This document shows, piece by piece, positions 52,873-61,577 of a stretch of 64,000 nucleotides of DNA. The translations under genes and the position numbers were made by a program. Under the pieces are notes generated by a model. It did not search any database. It saw only the letters and a program-made list of their open reading frames with translations, and was not told where the DNA came from. The DNA comes from Wenjunlia tyrosinilytica. Its GTDB lineage: Bacteria > Actinomycetota > Actinomycetes > Streptomycetales > Streptomycetaceae. The DNA lies in contig NZ_BMMS01000007.1 in NCBI RefSeq assembly GCF_014646055.1, forward strand, positions 62,001 through 126,000, read 5' to 3'. Position 1 is the first letter of the stretch. Every line of letters starts with the position of its first letter.

Positions 52873-53844
52873 CTACGCGATGCGCTCGCGGCCCGGACCG
52901 CGGAATGTCCTGCGGTACGCGTTGGGCGTCGTGCCCAGCGAGCGCAGGAAGTGGTGGCGCAGCGCGGCCGCGTTGCCGAAACCCACCTCGGCCGCGACGG
53001 CGTCCACCGTCTCGTCGGTGCCCTCCAGCAGGCGCTGGGCGAGCAGCACCCGCTGCCCCAGCAGCCAGCGGTACGGGGTGGTGCCGGTCTCCTGGAGGAA
53101 GCGGCGGGCGAAGGTCCGCGGGGACATCAGCGCGCGGGCGGCCAGGTCCTCGACGGTGATCTCCTCGTCGAGGTGGCGCTCCATCCACTCCAGCACCGAG
53201 CCGACGGTGTCGCACGGGCCGTGCGGCAGCGGCCGGTCGATGTACTGCGCCTGCCCTCCGTCGCGGTGCGGGGGGACCACCATGCGGCGGGCGATCGCGT
53301 TGGCGACCTCCGAGCCCTGCTCCTTGCGCACGAGGTGCAGGCACGCGTCGATCCCGGCGGCCGTCCCCGCCGAGGTGATCACCGGGTCCTCGTCGACGTA
53401 GAGCACGTCCGGCTGCACCCAGGCCTGCGGGAAGCGGCGGGCGAGCTCGTCGCTGTGCCGCCAGTGGGTGGTGCAGCGCCGCCCGTCCAGCAGCCCCGCC
53501 GCGCCGAGGACGAACGAGCCCGAGCAGACGCTGAGCACCCGGGCGCCGCGGTCGACGGCGCGGCAGAGCTCGTCCAGGAGCGCGGCGGGAAACTCCCGAC
53601 GCTCGTACACCTGGCCCGCCGGAACGGCGATCAGGTCGGCCTCCGCCAGACGCTCCAGTCCGTGCCGGGTCGTCATGGCCATCCCGCCCTGCCCGCGCAG
53701 CGGCGACGGCTCGGCGGCGCAGACCGCGAAGTCGTAGACGGGCAGCCCCTGGTCACTGCGGTCGACGCCGAACACCTCGCACAGGACGCCGAGCTCGAAG
53801 GTGTGCACGCCGTCCACGAGAGCCACGGCCACGTTCTCCAGCAT
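52873..53844 (-). CDS. GlxA-type AraC-family regulator with DJ-1/PfpI domain
   Basis: A 323-residue regulator. N-terminal DJ-1/PfpI-like domain (VAVALVDGVHTFELGVLCEV, then RVLSVCSGSFVLGAAGLL, whose Cys occupies the nucleophile-elbow place) and a C-terminal AraC domain with two helix-turn-helix motifs (LAARALMSPRTFARRFLQET and VAAEVGFGNAAALRHHFLRS). ATG 53844 (MLENVAVALVDG) is chosen over the much longer open frame upstream, which has no domain. Ligand unknown. It diverges from a small membrane protein gene. Confidence 0.9.
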   Translation of the reverse strand: MLENVAVALVDGVHTFELGVLCEVFGVDRSDQGLPVYDFAVCAAEPSPLRGQGGMAMTTRHGLERLAEADLIAVPAGQVYERREFPAALLDELCRAVDRGARVLSVCSGSFVLGAAGLLDGRRCTTHWRHSDELARRFPQAWVQPDVLYVDEDPVITSAGTAAGIDACLHLVRKEQGSEVANAIARRMVVPPHRDGGQAQYIDRPLPHGPCDTVGSVLEWMERHLDEEITVEDLAARALMSPRTFARRFLQETGTTPYRWLLGQRVLLAQRLLEGTDETVDAVAAEVGFGNAAALRHHFLRSLGTTPNAYRRTFRGPGRERIA

Positions 53845-53925
53845 GGTCCCAGTGTGGCAGTAATTCGTGGTTGTACGACAGTCCTGCCACTGCTCTTTTT
53901 TCGGCCGGGAGAGCACCGTTGAGCC

Positions 53926-54129
53926 ATGGAGACATTCATCGGACTCATCGCCGTGATCGCCGTGTTCGCCCTGCTCAGCGCAGTCGCCTGGCTTTGGTAC
54001 GCGCACGACCGCCGGATCGACCACGAGATCGCCAGGAGCCGTCTGCCCGACCCCTCGGACACCTCGCCTGTCGTACACGTGCGCGAGACTGTCCCACATG
54101 GATATAACCGTTCGCCTCGCGCGTGCTGA
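53926..54129 (+). CDS. Small single-pass membrane protein
   Basis: A 67-residue protein starting METFIGLIAVIAVFALLSAV: one N-terminal membrane helix followed by a basic/acidic stretch (HDRRIDHEIARSRLPDP). The tail overlaps the next gene, a GNAT, by 32 bases in another frame. No strong ribosome binding site is seen, and no family is recognised. The hydrophobic helix and codon use favour a real gene. Confidence 0.55.
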   Translation: METFIGLIAVIAVFALLSAVAWLWYAHDRRIDHEIARSRLPDPSDTSPVVHVRETVPHGYNRSPRAC

Positions 54130-54613
54130 CGAGCTGGACGCCGTCAGCGAGCTGACCGCCCAGGCCTACCTCGCCGACGGCCTCGTGCCACCGGGGTCCG
54201 ACTACCAGGAAAACCTGCGCGCCGCGCGCCACCGCGCCGAGCACACCGAGCTGCTGGTCGCCACCGACGGGGCCGACAGCGAGGTCCTGGGCACGGTGGC
54301 GTTCGTGCGGGCCGGGACCGCCTACGCGGAGCTGGCCCGCGAGGGGGAGGCGGAGTTCCGGATGCTCGCCGTGGCCGCCCAGGCCCGGGGCCGGGGCGTG
54401 GGCGAGGCCCTGGTGCTGGCCTGCCTGGAGCGGGCCCGCGCCCTGGGGGCGGAACGGGTGGTCATCTGCTCGAGCGAGCACATGCACGCCGCGCACCGCC
54501 TCTACGAGCGCCTGGACTTCGTCCGGTCGCCCGATCGCGACTGGTGCCCCCTGCCGGGAGTCAACCTCATGGGCTACATCCACACGCTGCGCTCGCCGAG
54601 GACGGGCGCATGA
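54098..54613 (+). CDS. GNAT family N-acetyltransferase, first of a pair
   Basis: A 171-residue acetyltransferase with the acetyl-CoA loop LAVAAQARGRGVGEALVLAC after FRMLAV. The C-terminal CSSEHMHAAHRLYERLDFVR is the usual helix and strand. Its TGA overlaps the ATG of the second GNAT gene (ATGA), so the two are translated together. Substrate unknown. Confidence 0.87.
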   Translation: MDITVRLARADELDAVSELTAQAYLADGLVPPGSDYQENLRAARHRAEHTELLVATDGADSEVLGTVAFVRAGTAYAELAREGEAEFRMLAVAAQARGRGVGEALVLACLERARALGAERVVICSSEHMHAAHRLYERLDFVRSPDRDWCPLPGVNLMGYIHTLRSPRTGA

Positions 54614-55212
54614 GCGTCATCCGACCCGCCCGCCCGGGCGACCGCGACGCGCTGTACGACATCTGCCTGCGCACCGGGGACGCGGGAGGCGACGCCACCG
54701 GGCTCGTCAGGGACCCCGAGCTGCTGGGCCACATCTGGGCGGGCCCCTATCCGGAGCTGTACCCGGATCTCGCGTTCGTCCTGGAGGACGACGAGGGCGT
54801 GGCCGGGTACTGCGTCGGCGCCGCCGACACCGAGGAGTTCATCAGCGCGTTCCACCGCGACTGGCTCCCGCGCCTGGCCGGCTCCCACCCGGCGCCGAGC
54901 GGCCCGCCCGCGAACCGGGACGAGGAACTGCTCCGAGCGCTGCACCACCCCGAGGAGGTCTTCCGGGTGTTCTTCGACGGCTATCCCGCCCATCTGCACA
55001 TCAATCTGCTGCCCCGGGCGCAGGGCCGGGGCGGGGGCAGGGCGCTGATCGAAACCCAGTGCGAGGCGCTGCGCGAGCGCGGCTGCGAGGGAGTCCATCT
55101 GGGTGTGCGCCGCAGCAACACACGGGCGCGCGCCTTCTACGCCCACGTCGGCTTCAAGGAGCTCCACGAGCACGCGGACGGCTTCTACTTCGGACGCACC
55201 CTCAACCCCTGA
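54610..55212 (+). CDS. GNAT family N-acetyltransferase, second of a pair
   Basis: A 200-residue acetyltransferase resembling the O-GlcNAcase-like GNAT subgroup: start SVIRPARPGDRDALYDICLR, a long insert (HRDWLPRLAGSHPAPSGPPA), the acetyl-CoA loop LPRAQGRGGGRALIETQCEA and the end LGVRRSNTRARAFYAHVGFK. Coupled to the first GNAT by ATGA overlap. The two proteins are not close copies, so they may have distinct substrates. Confidence 0.87.
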   Translation: MSVIRPARPGDRDALYDICLRTGDAGGDATGLVRDPELLGHIWAGPYPELYPDLAFVLEDDEGVAGYCVGAADTEEFISAFHRDWLPRLAGSHPAPSGPPANRDEELLRALHHPEEVFRVFFDGYPAHLHINLLPRAQGRGGGRALIETQCEALRERGCEGVHLGVRRSNTRARAFYAHVGFKELHEHADGFYFGRTLNP

Positions 55213-55241
55213 CGCTCAACACACAGGGGCGAGGCGCGGAT

Positions 55242-55622
55242 TCACAGCCGCGCGAGGAAGCGCCGCCGGTCCACGGCGACGCGGGTGATCTCCCCCGTGG
55301 CCACGAGGCGGCGCGTCTCGTGGTCCTGCGCCACCACCGCGAAACGCATCAGACGACCGTCCACGGAGGTCAGTTCGGCCGTCACGGCCACCGTACGCCC
55401 GACCGCGGTCGCCTGAAGGTGCTCGACCTGGACGCGGGTGCCGACCGTGGTCCGTGAGGCGTCCAGCGCGCCCCTGACCGCCTCCACCGTGGCGGCCTCC
55501 ATCACGGCGAGCAGGCGCGGAGTCGCGAGCACCGCGACATCACCACTGCCCAGGGCCACCGCCGTGTCGTCCTCGGTGACGGTGATGTCCACGGTCGCCC
55601 TCAGGCCGGTGCGCACGCTCAT
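55242..55622 (-). CDS. Thioesterase, fluoroacetyl-CoA thioesterase (FlK)-like
   Basis: A 126-residue hot-dog-fold protein. FlK-type features are seen: LATPRLLAVMEAATVEAV with the active-site Glu region, TTVGTRVQVEHLQATAVGRT with the conserved His, and FAVVAQDHETRRLVATGEIT. Such proteins hydrolyse acyl-CoA esters. ATG 55622 (MSVRTGL) is chosen from family length. It diverges from the nrd operon; the intergenic region holds the nrd control elements. Confidence 0.82.
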   Translation of the reverse strand: MSVRTGLRATVDITVTEDDTAVALGSGDVAVLATPRLLAVMEAATVEAVRGALDASRTTVGTRVQVEHLQATAVGRTVAVTAELTSVDGRLMRFAVVAQDHETRRLVATGEITRVAVDRRRFLARL

Positions 55623-55648
55623 GCGATCAGGGTAGCGAGAACCATCCG

Positions 55649-55695
55649 ACACAAGATGTGGGGGTACTACTCGACCCCGGCACAACATGTATGCT
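55649..55695 (+). promoter_or_regulatory. Paired NrdR-like boxes upstream of nrdA
   Basis: ACACAAGATGTGGGGG (55649-55664) and GCACAACATGTATGCT (55680-55695) are imperfect palindromes of the NrdR type, spaced 31 bases centre to centre, that is three helical turns as expected. TATGCT inside the second box could be the -10 element. NrdR control of ribonucleotide reductase genes is established in Streptomyces. Confidence 0.65.
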
Positions 55696-55696
55696 C

Positions 55697-55795
55697 ATCG
55701 AGCTGTCGCCGCAGGGGAATCCGGTGCGAGTCCGGAACTGCCCCGCAACGGTGAGAGGCGCCTTCGCGCCCCGAGTCCGAGCACCTGCCGGCAGT
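55697..55795 (+). ncRNA. Cobalamin (B12) riboswitch of the nrdAB operon
   Basis: The B12-box landmarks are plain: GGGGAATCCGGTGCGAGTCC (55714-55733), CTGCCCCGCAACGGTGAG (55738-55755) and AGTCCGAGCACCTGCC (55774-55789). A B12 riboswitch in front of class Ia ribonucleotide reductase is established in S. coelicolor: B12 shuts off nrdAB when the B12-dependent class II enzyme can work. The exact 5' boundary is estimated. Confidence 0.93.
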
Positions 55796-55828
55796 ACGCC
55801 CCGGCGTGTTCCCCAGGGAACGGGGCGT
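55796..55828 (+). terminator. Hairpin in the riboswitch expression platform
   Basis: Outer arms ACGCCCC/GGGGCGT and inner arms GTTCCC/GGGAAC form a strong stem directly after the B12 aptamer. It is the best candidate for the B12-dependent terminator or sequestering structure. About 120 more leader bases precede nrdA. Confidence 0.6.
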
Positions 55829-55948
55829 CGATTCGTCCGGGCCTCGCGGGTGGGCCGGGGGACTCCAGCACGGGTGCCGCGACGCGGTGCGCCGCGCTGA
55901 CGTGCCCTCAACTCCCCCGTGCGGCCCCCCGCTCGCGAGGAGAGAGCC

Positions 55949-58348
55949 GTGACCACCGCGCCACCTGCCCCGGTCGCCGAAGGCGAGACGCTGGGAGCCG
56001 CGCTGCTGCGTACGCTGACCGTGTCCGCCGCCGACCTGCCGGACACCGACCCCGGCCGGGTCGCCGCCGCCGCGCTGCGCGGTCGCCACGGGGGTGCGAC
56101 CGCGTCCGACCTGCGGGCCCTGGCCATCGAGGCCGCCGCCGGACTGATCTCCGAGGACCCGCAGTACTCCGCACTGGCCGCCCGGCTGCTGTCCGAGGCC
56201 ATCGCGGAGGAGGCCGCAACCGAGGGCGCGACCAGCTTCTCCGGCTCCGTCGCGGCCGGGCACCGCGCCGGGCTGATCGCCGACACCACCGCCGAGTTGG
56301 TACGCGAGCACGCCGCCGGCCTCGACGCCCTGGTCGACCGCGCGGTGGCCGAGGGCGCCGACGACCGGTTCGGCTACTTCGGGCTGCGGACCGTCCAGGA
56401 CCGGTACCTGCTGCGCCACCCCACCACCCGCCGGGTCATCGAGACCCAGCAGCACTTCCTCCTGCGGGTGGCGTGCGGGCTGGCCAAGGACCGCTCCGAG
56501 GAGGCCGTCGCCCAGGTCGCCGAGCTGTACCGGCTGATGAGCGAGCTGTCCTACCTGCCCAGCTCCCCCACGCTGTTCAACTCCGGCACCCGGCACCCGC
56601 AGATGTCCTCCTGCTACCTGCTGGACTCCCCACTGGACGAGCTCGACTCCATCTACGAGCGCTACGCCCAGGTCGCCCGGCTGTCCAAGCACGCGGGCGG
56701 CATCGGCCTGCCCTACAGCCGGATCCGCTCCCGCGGTTCGCTCATCCGCGGCACCAATGGCCACTCCAACGGCATCGTGCCGTTCCTGCGCACCCTCGAC
56801 GCGTCGGTCGCCGCCGTCAACCAGGGCGGCCGGCGCAAGGGAGCGGCCTGCGTCTACCTGGAGACCTGGCACGCCGACATCGAGGAGTTCCTCGAACTGC
56901 GCGACAGCACCGGCGAGGAGGCCAGGCGCACCCACAACCTCAACCTCGCGCACTGGGTCCCCGACGAGTTCATGCGCCGGGTCGAGAACGACGGCCAGTG
57001 GTCGCTGTTCTCCCCCGCCGACGTCCCCGAACTCGTCGACCTGTGGGGCGAGGAGTTCGACAGCGCCTACCGCACGGCCGAGGCCGAGGGCCGCGCGCTC
57101 AAGCGGATCCCGGCGCGAGGGCTCTACGCCCGGATGATGCGCACCCTGGCCCAGACCGGCAACGGCTGGATGACCTTCAAGGACGCCGCCAACCGCACCG
57201 CCAACCAGACCGCGCTGCCCGGCAGTGTCGTGCACTCCTCCAACCTGTGCACCGAGATCCTCGAGGTCACCGACGACGGTGAGACGGCCGTGTGCAACCT
57301 GGGCTCGGTGAACCTGGCGGCGCACCTGACGGCGGACGCGGCCGACGGCGGGGAGGTGATGGACTGGGACCGCCTCGACGCCACCGTCCGCACCGCCGTG
57401 ACCTTCCTCGACCGCGTCGTCGACATCAACTTCTACCCGACCCCGCAGGCTGCCGCGTCCAACCGGCGCTGGCGCCCGGTCGGTCTGGGTGTGATGGGCC
57501 TTCAGGACGTCTTCTTCCGGCTGCGCCTGCCGTTCGACTCCCCGGAGGCGACGGCGCTGTCCACCCGCATCGCCGAGCGGATCATGCTCGCCGCCTACGA
57601 CGCCTCCTGCGACCTCGCCGAGCACCACGGCGCGCACCCGGCCTGGGAGCAGACGCGCGCCTTCCGCGGAGTGCTCCACCCCGACCACTACGGCGTGCGG
57701 ACCACATGGACCGAGCGGTGGACGGCGCTGCGCGCCCGCGTCGCCGCAACCGGCCTGCGCAACTCGCTCCTGCTCGCCATAGCGCCCACGGCCACCATCG
57801 CCTCCATCGCGGGCGTCTACGAGTGCATCGAGCCGCAGGTGTCCAATCTGTTCAAGCGCGAGACGCTCTCAGGTGAGTTCCTCCAGGTCAACTCCTACCT
57901 GGTCCAGGAGCTCAAGGCGCTGGGCGTGTGGGACGCGACGACCCGGGAGGCGCTGCGCGAGTCCAATGGCTCGGTCCAGGAACTGCGCTGGATCCCCGAG
58001 CAGGTGCGGGCGCTGTACCGCACCGCGTGGGAGCTTCCGCAGCGCGCGCTCATCGACATGGCCGCCGCCCGCACCCCGTTCCTCGACCAGAGCCAGTCCC
58101 TCAACCTCTTCATGTCCACCCCCACCATCGGCAAGCTCAGTTCGATGTACGCCTACGCGTGGCGCAGGGGCCTGAAGACCACCTACTACCTGCGCTCGCG
58201 GCCCGCGACCCGGATCGCCCGGTCCGCGGGTGCCGGCACCGCCGCCCGCGCCGCCACCGTCCCCGTCCCCGCCCGGGCGGCCTCCGCGACCGAGGAAGCC
58301 GTCGCCTGCTCCCTGGAAAACCCCGAGTCCTGCGAGGCCTGCCAGTAA
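55949..58348 (+). CDS. nrdA: Class Ia ribonucleotide reductase, large subunit
   Basis: A 799-residue enzyme that reduces ribonucleoside diphosphates to deoxyribonucleotides. Catalytic features: the Cys in MSSCYLLDSP, the thiyl-radical Cys in SSNLCTEILE, the partner Cys in AVCNLGSVNLA, and the C-terminal shuttle pair CEACQ. Only about 50 residues precede the helical N-domain (LAIEAAAGLISEDPQYSALA), so a full-length ATP-cone seems absent. GTG 55949 follows GAGGAGAG. It overlaps nrdB (TAATG). Expressed under NrdR and B12 control. Confidence 0.95.
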   Translation: MTTAPPAPVAEGETLGAALLRTLTVSAADLPDTDPGRVAAAALRGRHGGATASDLRALAIEAAAGLISEDPQYSALAARLLSEAIAEEAATEGATSFSGSVAAGHRAGLIADTTAELVREHAAGLDALVDRAVAEGADDRFGYFGLRTVQDRYLLRHPTTRRVIETQQHFLLRVACGLAKDRSEEAVAQVAELYRLMSELSYLPSSPTLFNSGTRHPQMSSCYLLDSPLDELDSIYERYAQVARLSKHAGGIGLPYSRIRSRGSLIRGTNGHSNGIVPFLRTLDASVAAVNQGGRRKGAACVYLETWHADIEEFLELRDSTGEEARRTHNLNLAHWVPDEFMRRVENDGQWSLFSPADVPELVDLWGEEFDSAYRTAEAEGRALKRIPARGLYARMMRTLAQTGNGWMTFKDAANRTANQTALPGSVVHSSNLCTEILEVTDDGETAVCNLGSVNLAAHLTADAADGGEVMDWDRLDATVRTAVTFLDRVVDINFYPTPQAAASNRRWRPVGLGVMGLQDVFFRLRLPFDSPEATALSTRIAERIMLAAYDASCDLAEHHGAHPAWEQTRAFRGVLHPDHYGVRTTWTERWTALRARVAATGLRNSLLLAIAPTATIASIAGVYECIEPQVSNLFKRETLSGEFLQVNSYLVQELKALGVWDATTREALRESNGSVQELRWIPEQVRALYRTAWELPQRALIDMAAARTPFLDQSQSLNLFMSTPTIGKLSSMYAYAWRRGLKTTYYLRSRPATRIARSAGAGTAARAATVPVPARAASATEEAVACSLENPESCEACQ

Positions 58349-59412
58349 TGACCGCCACGACCGAGACCCGCGGCGACGACGACCGCGACGCGACGAAGAA
58401 CCTGCTCGACCCGGGCTTCGAGCTCACCCTGCGCCCCATGCGCTACCCGGACTTCTACGAGCGCTACCGGGACGCGATCAAGAACACCTGGACCGTGGAG
58501 GAGGTGGACCTGCACTCCGACGTCGCCGACCTCGCCAAGCTCTCCCCGGGCGAGCAGCACATGATCGGGCGGCTGGTCGCCTTCTTCGCGACCGGTGACT
58601 CCATCGTCGCCAACAACCTCGTGCTCACGCTCTACAAGCACATCAACTCCCCCGAGGCGCGGCTGTACCTGTCCCGCCAGCTCTTCGAGGAGGCCGTGCA
58701 CGTCCAGTTCTATCTGACGCTGCTCGACACCTATCTGCCCGACCCGGACGAGCGGGCGGCGGCGTTCGACGCGGTGGAGAGCATCCCGTCGATCAGGGAG
58801 AAGGCGCGGTTCTGCTTCCGCTGGATGGCCGTCCTCGAAGGGGAGGAGGGGGTGGAACGGATCGACCGGCTGGAGAGCAGGGCCGACCGGCGCCGCTTCC
58901 TGCTGAACCTCATCTGCTTCGCCGCGTGCATCGAGGGGCTGTTCTTCTACGGGGCGTTCGCCTACGTCTACTGGTTCCGCTCGCGTGGGCTCCTGCACGG
59001 GCTGGCCACCGGCACCAACTGGGTGTTCCGCGACGAGTCGATGCACATGGAATTCGCGTTCTCCGTCGTGGACACCGTCCGGCAGGAGGAGCCGGACCTG
59101 TTCGACGAGGAGATGGGCCGGCAGGTGACGGCCATGCTGGAGGAGGCCGTGGAGGCGGAGCTGCAGTTCGCGCGCGACCTGTGCGGCGAGGGCCTGCCGG
59201 GTATGAACACCGAGTCGATGCGCGAGTACCTGCGGGCCGTCGCCGATCAGCGGCTGGCCCGGCTGGGGCTGCCGGTGCGGTACGGATCGGCCAACCCGTT
59301 CTCGTTCATGGAGCTCCAGAACGTCCAGGAGCTCACGAACTTCTTCGAGCGCCGGGTGTCGGCGTACCAGGTCGCCGTCGAGGGCACGGTGGCATTCGAC
59401 GACGACTTCTAG
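58348..59412 (+). CDS. nrdB: Class Ia ribonucleotide reductase, radical-generating small subunit
   Basis: A 354-residue beta subunit. Di-iron and radical residues are visible: EEAVHVQFYLTLLDTY gives Glu, His and, seven residues after the Glu, the radical Tyr; FRDESMHMEFAFSVVD gives the second Glu-x2-His pair. The membrane-like FFYGAFAYVYWF is the buried helix of the fold. It begins at an ATG sharing a base with the nrdA stop, so subunit synthesis is coupled. In S. coelicolor an AraC-like nrdS gene follows (recalled); here a convergent deformylase gene follows instead. Confidence 0.95.
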   Translation: MTATTETRGDDDRDATKNLLDPGFELTLRPMRYPDFYERYRDAIKNTWTVEEVDLHSDVADLAKLSPGEQHMIGRLVAFFATGDSIVANNLVLTLYKHINSPEARLYLSRQLFEEAVHVQFYLTLLDTYLPDPDERAAAFDAVESIPSIREKARFCFRWMAVLEGEEGVERIDRLESRADRRRFLLNLICFAACIEGLFFYGAFAYVYWFRSRGLLHGLATGTNWVFRDESMHMEFAFSVVDTVRQEEPDLFDEEMGRQVTAMLEEAVEAELQFARDLCGEGLPGMNTESMREYLRAVADQRLARLGLPVRYGSANPFSFMELQNVQELTNFFERRVSAYQVAVEGTVAFDDDF

Positions 59413-59454
59413 CGGACAGCCGCGGTACGGCCGCTCCCGTCGCCCCTGCCGGGC

Positions 59455-60084
59455 TCAGGCGTTGGGCACCGTCTCGTACTTCGGGGTTCCCTCTTCCATC
59501 TGGCGGAGCGCGTCCTTGCGGTCGCGCTTCGACAGGCGGTCGATGTACAGGTAGCCGTACAGGTGGTCCGTCTCGTGCTGGAGGCAGCGGGCGAAGTAGC
59601 CGCTGCCCCGGACCACGATCGCGTTGCCCTCGGCGTCCTGGCCGCGCACCACCGCGTAGTCGGGACGCGCGAGGGAGGCGTAGGCCGTCGGCACGGACAG
59701 GCAGCCCTCGTTGGAGTCGTCCAGGACGCGCTGGTCCGGGGCGAGGTCCTCCAGTACGGGGTTGACCACGACGCCCGAGTGCCGCACCCCGTCGTCGTCC
59801 GGGCAGTCGTAGACGAACACCTTGGCGTCCACGCCGATCTGATTGGCCGCCAGGCCCACGCCCTCGGCCGCCTCCATGCTCGAGAACATGTCGTCGACCA
59901 GCTTGGCCAGGCCGTCGTCGAACGACGTGACGTCCTGGCACTCGTGGTGCAGCACGGGGTTGCCGACAACCGTGATGGGCCGAGCGGTGCCGCGGGCGCG
60001 ATGGGCCTCCACCCGATCCCGCGCACCCGTCGTGTCGTCGATGAACCGCGATTCGGCGGTCTCGTCATGCTCGTGCTGCGCCAT
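59455..60084 (-). CDS. def: Peptide deformylase
   Basis: A 209-residue metalloenzyme that removes the N-formyl group from new proteins. All three motifs are intact: [17 protein letters not shown] and QHETDHLYG, with Cys and two His as metal ligands. The N-terminus has a ~40-residue extension ([14 protein letters not shown]) seen in actinobacterial paralogues. ATG 60084 has GGGAG upstream. It is convergent with nrdB; only 42 bases separate the stops. Confidence 0.95.
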   Translation of the reverse strand: MAQHEHDETAESRFIDDTTGARDRVEAHRARGTARPITVVGNPVLHHECQDVTSFDDGLAKLVDDMFSSMEAAEGVGLAANQIGVDAKVFVYDCPDDDGVRHSGVVVNPVLEDLAPDQRVLDDSNEGCLSVPTAYASLARPDYAVVRGQDAEGNAIVVRGSGYFARCLQHETDHLYGYLYIDRLSKRDRKDALRQMEEGTPKYETVPNA

Positions 60085-60216
60085 GGTCTCCCGTACGCCT
60101 TCCTGCGTCCTCACAAACGTTCAACGGCACAAGGGTACGGCCCGGTCACCGTGCGTCGCCCGGCGCGGTGGGAAGCCGCCGTGGGCAACCGCGCACCGGG
60201 AGGGGCGCGCGGTGGT

Positions 60217-61212
60217 TCAGCAGACCTCTTCCAGATCCCGGTACGCCCGGGTGTCCGGGCTGTCCGCGACCCAGCCGTCGAGCAGCCCCCGCACCAGGCC
60301 CGCGGGCGCGGCGATACCGCACTCGCGCTCCGGCACCCACAGCCCGCCGCCCGCGCTGCGGTGGCTCAGCCGTCCCGGGTGGCCGGGCTCCCCCTGGTCG
60401 TGCGGGTCGTGGTGGACCGAGTGCCCGTCGTCGGTGGGCATCCGGCTCTCCGAGCAGGTCCGGCACAGCAGCCGCACCGAGGAGGACCAGTCCTCCGCCG
60501 CGTAGCCCGCGTCCGCCGCCAGCCGCTCCATGGCGTCCCGGTCCTCCTCGGTCGCCGCCTCCAGCAGCACCAGCCAGGTCGGGACCGGGGAGGGCGCCCA
60601 CAGCTCGATCTCGTCGAAGACCGGGTACGCGGCGCCGCGGCCGGCCACCCTCTCGCCGTGCGGAACCCCGTCGTGCAGGACGACCTCGCCCCAGCGGCGC
60701 CCGGACGAGGGCAGGGGAATGCTCAGCACTTCGACGCGCGCCGGATCCAGGCGCCGGCCCCACACCACCTCGGACTCGCCCTCGGGCGAGAGCCGCACCG
60801 CCGCGCTGCCGAGCGGCACCTGGAGCGGCTCGTCCGTGGACCTGGCCTCTCCCGTCTCGAGCTCCGGCAGCCGCAGGCCGTACGCCTGCCAGGCACGGCG
60901 GGCCAGCGGCCAGTCCTGGAGGGCGGTGGCGGCGATGCCGACGTTCCACCAGTCGGGGGCGCCGGTGGCGCGGTCCAGCAGCGCCACCGCGCGCAGTCCG
61001 GCCGCCCTGGCCTGCTCCCAGTCGTGCCGGAACTTGTGCAGCAGGGCCAGGTTGTACCAGGACTCGGCCAGCCACGGCTCCAGGTCGGCGGCACGCGTCA
61101 GCAGCGCGCCGGCGTCCTCGTAACGCCCGTCGCCGATCAGCGTGAAAGCACGGTCGGTGGTCTGCCGCCAGGTGGCGGACGGACGGTGCCGTGCTCTGCC
61201 GAAGATCCTCAC
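60217..61212 (-). CDS. Tetratricopeptide-repeat protein with a C-terminal Cys/His-rich part
   Basis: A 331-residue protein. TPR repeats occupy about residues 20-110 (AFTLIGDGRYEDAGALLTRA, AESWYNLALLHKFRHDWEQA, WWNVGIAATALQDWPLARRA). A beta-rich middle follows (EVVWGRRLDPARVEVLSIPL). Near the end, VRLLCRTCSESRMP and HSVHHDPHDQGEPGHP suggest a metal site, then PERECGIAAPAGLVR. Function unknown; probably a scaffold. GTG 61212 is the chosen start. Confidence 0.82.
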   Translation of the reverse strand: MRIFGRARHRPSATWRQTTDRAFTLIGDGRYEDAGALLTRAADLEPWLAESWYNLALLHKFRHDWEQARAAGLRAVALLDRATGAPDWWNVGIAATALQDWPLARRAWQAYGLRLPELETGEARSTDEPLQVPLGSAAVRLSPEGESEVVWGRRLDPARVEVLSIPLPSSGRRWGEVVLHDGVPHGERVAGRGAAYPVFDEIELWAPSPVPTWLVLLEAATEEDRDAMERLAADAGYAAEDWSSSVRLLCRTCSESRMPTDDGHSVHHDPHDQGEPGHPGRLSHRSAGGGLWVPERECGIAAPAGLVRGLLDGWVADSPDTRAYRDLEEVC

Positions 61213-61271
61213 GATTCCGCCTGGTGTGGATGCGGTTGCCGGTTCACTGGTGCCTGTACAGGGATGCTGCC

Positions 61272-61487
61272 CTAGCCGATGACGGCCAGAACATCCCCTT
61301 CCTGGACGACGTCTCCCTCACTCACCTTGAGCTCGGTCACGGTTCCCGGCACCTCGGAGAGGACCGGGATCTCCATCTTCATCGACTCGAGGATCACCAC
61401 CGTGTCGCCGACCTGTACGGGGTCGCCCCGCCTGACGACAACCTTCCACACATTGGCAACCATCTCTGCCTGGATTTCCGCGCCCAC
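61272..61487 (-). CDS. Stand-alone biotinyl/lipoyl-attachment (BCCP-like) protein
   Basis: A 71-residue protein consisting only of a biotinyl domain. The carrier Lys lies in ILESMKMEIPVLSE, the AMKM/SMKM motif of biotin carriers, and the folded repeat is VWKVVVRRGDPVQVGD with VTELKVSEGDVVQEGD. Such free-standing carriers act with an acyl-CoA carboxylase. No carboxylase gene is adjacent. GTG 61487 follows GAGGAGCTGGA. Confidence 0.9.
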   Translation of the reverse strand: MGAEIQAEMVANVWKVVVRRGDPVQVGDTVVILESMKMEIPVLSEVPGTVTELKVSEGDVVQEGDVLAVIG

Positions 61488-61577
61488 TCCAGCTCCTCGC
61501 CCGAGTCTCCCCAGCCACGCTCACGCGTTGGCCGCCTTGCCTGCGCATCAAACCACGCCCAGCGTGGCAGCCGCTCC

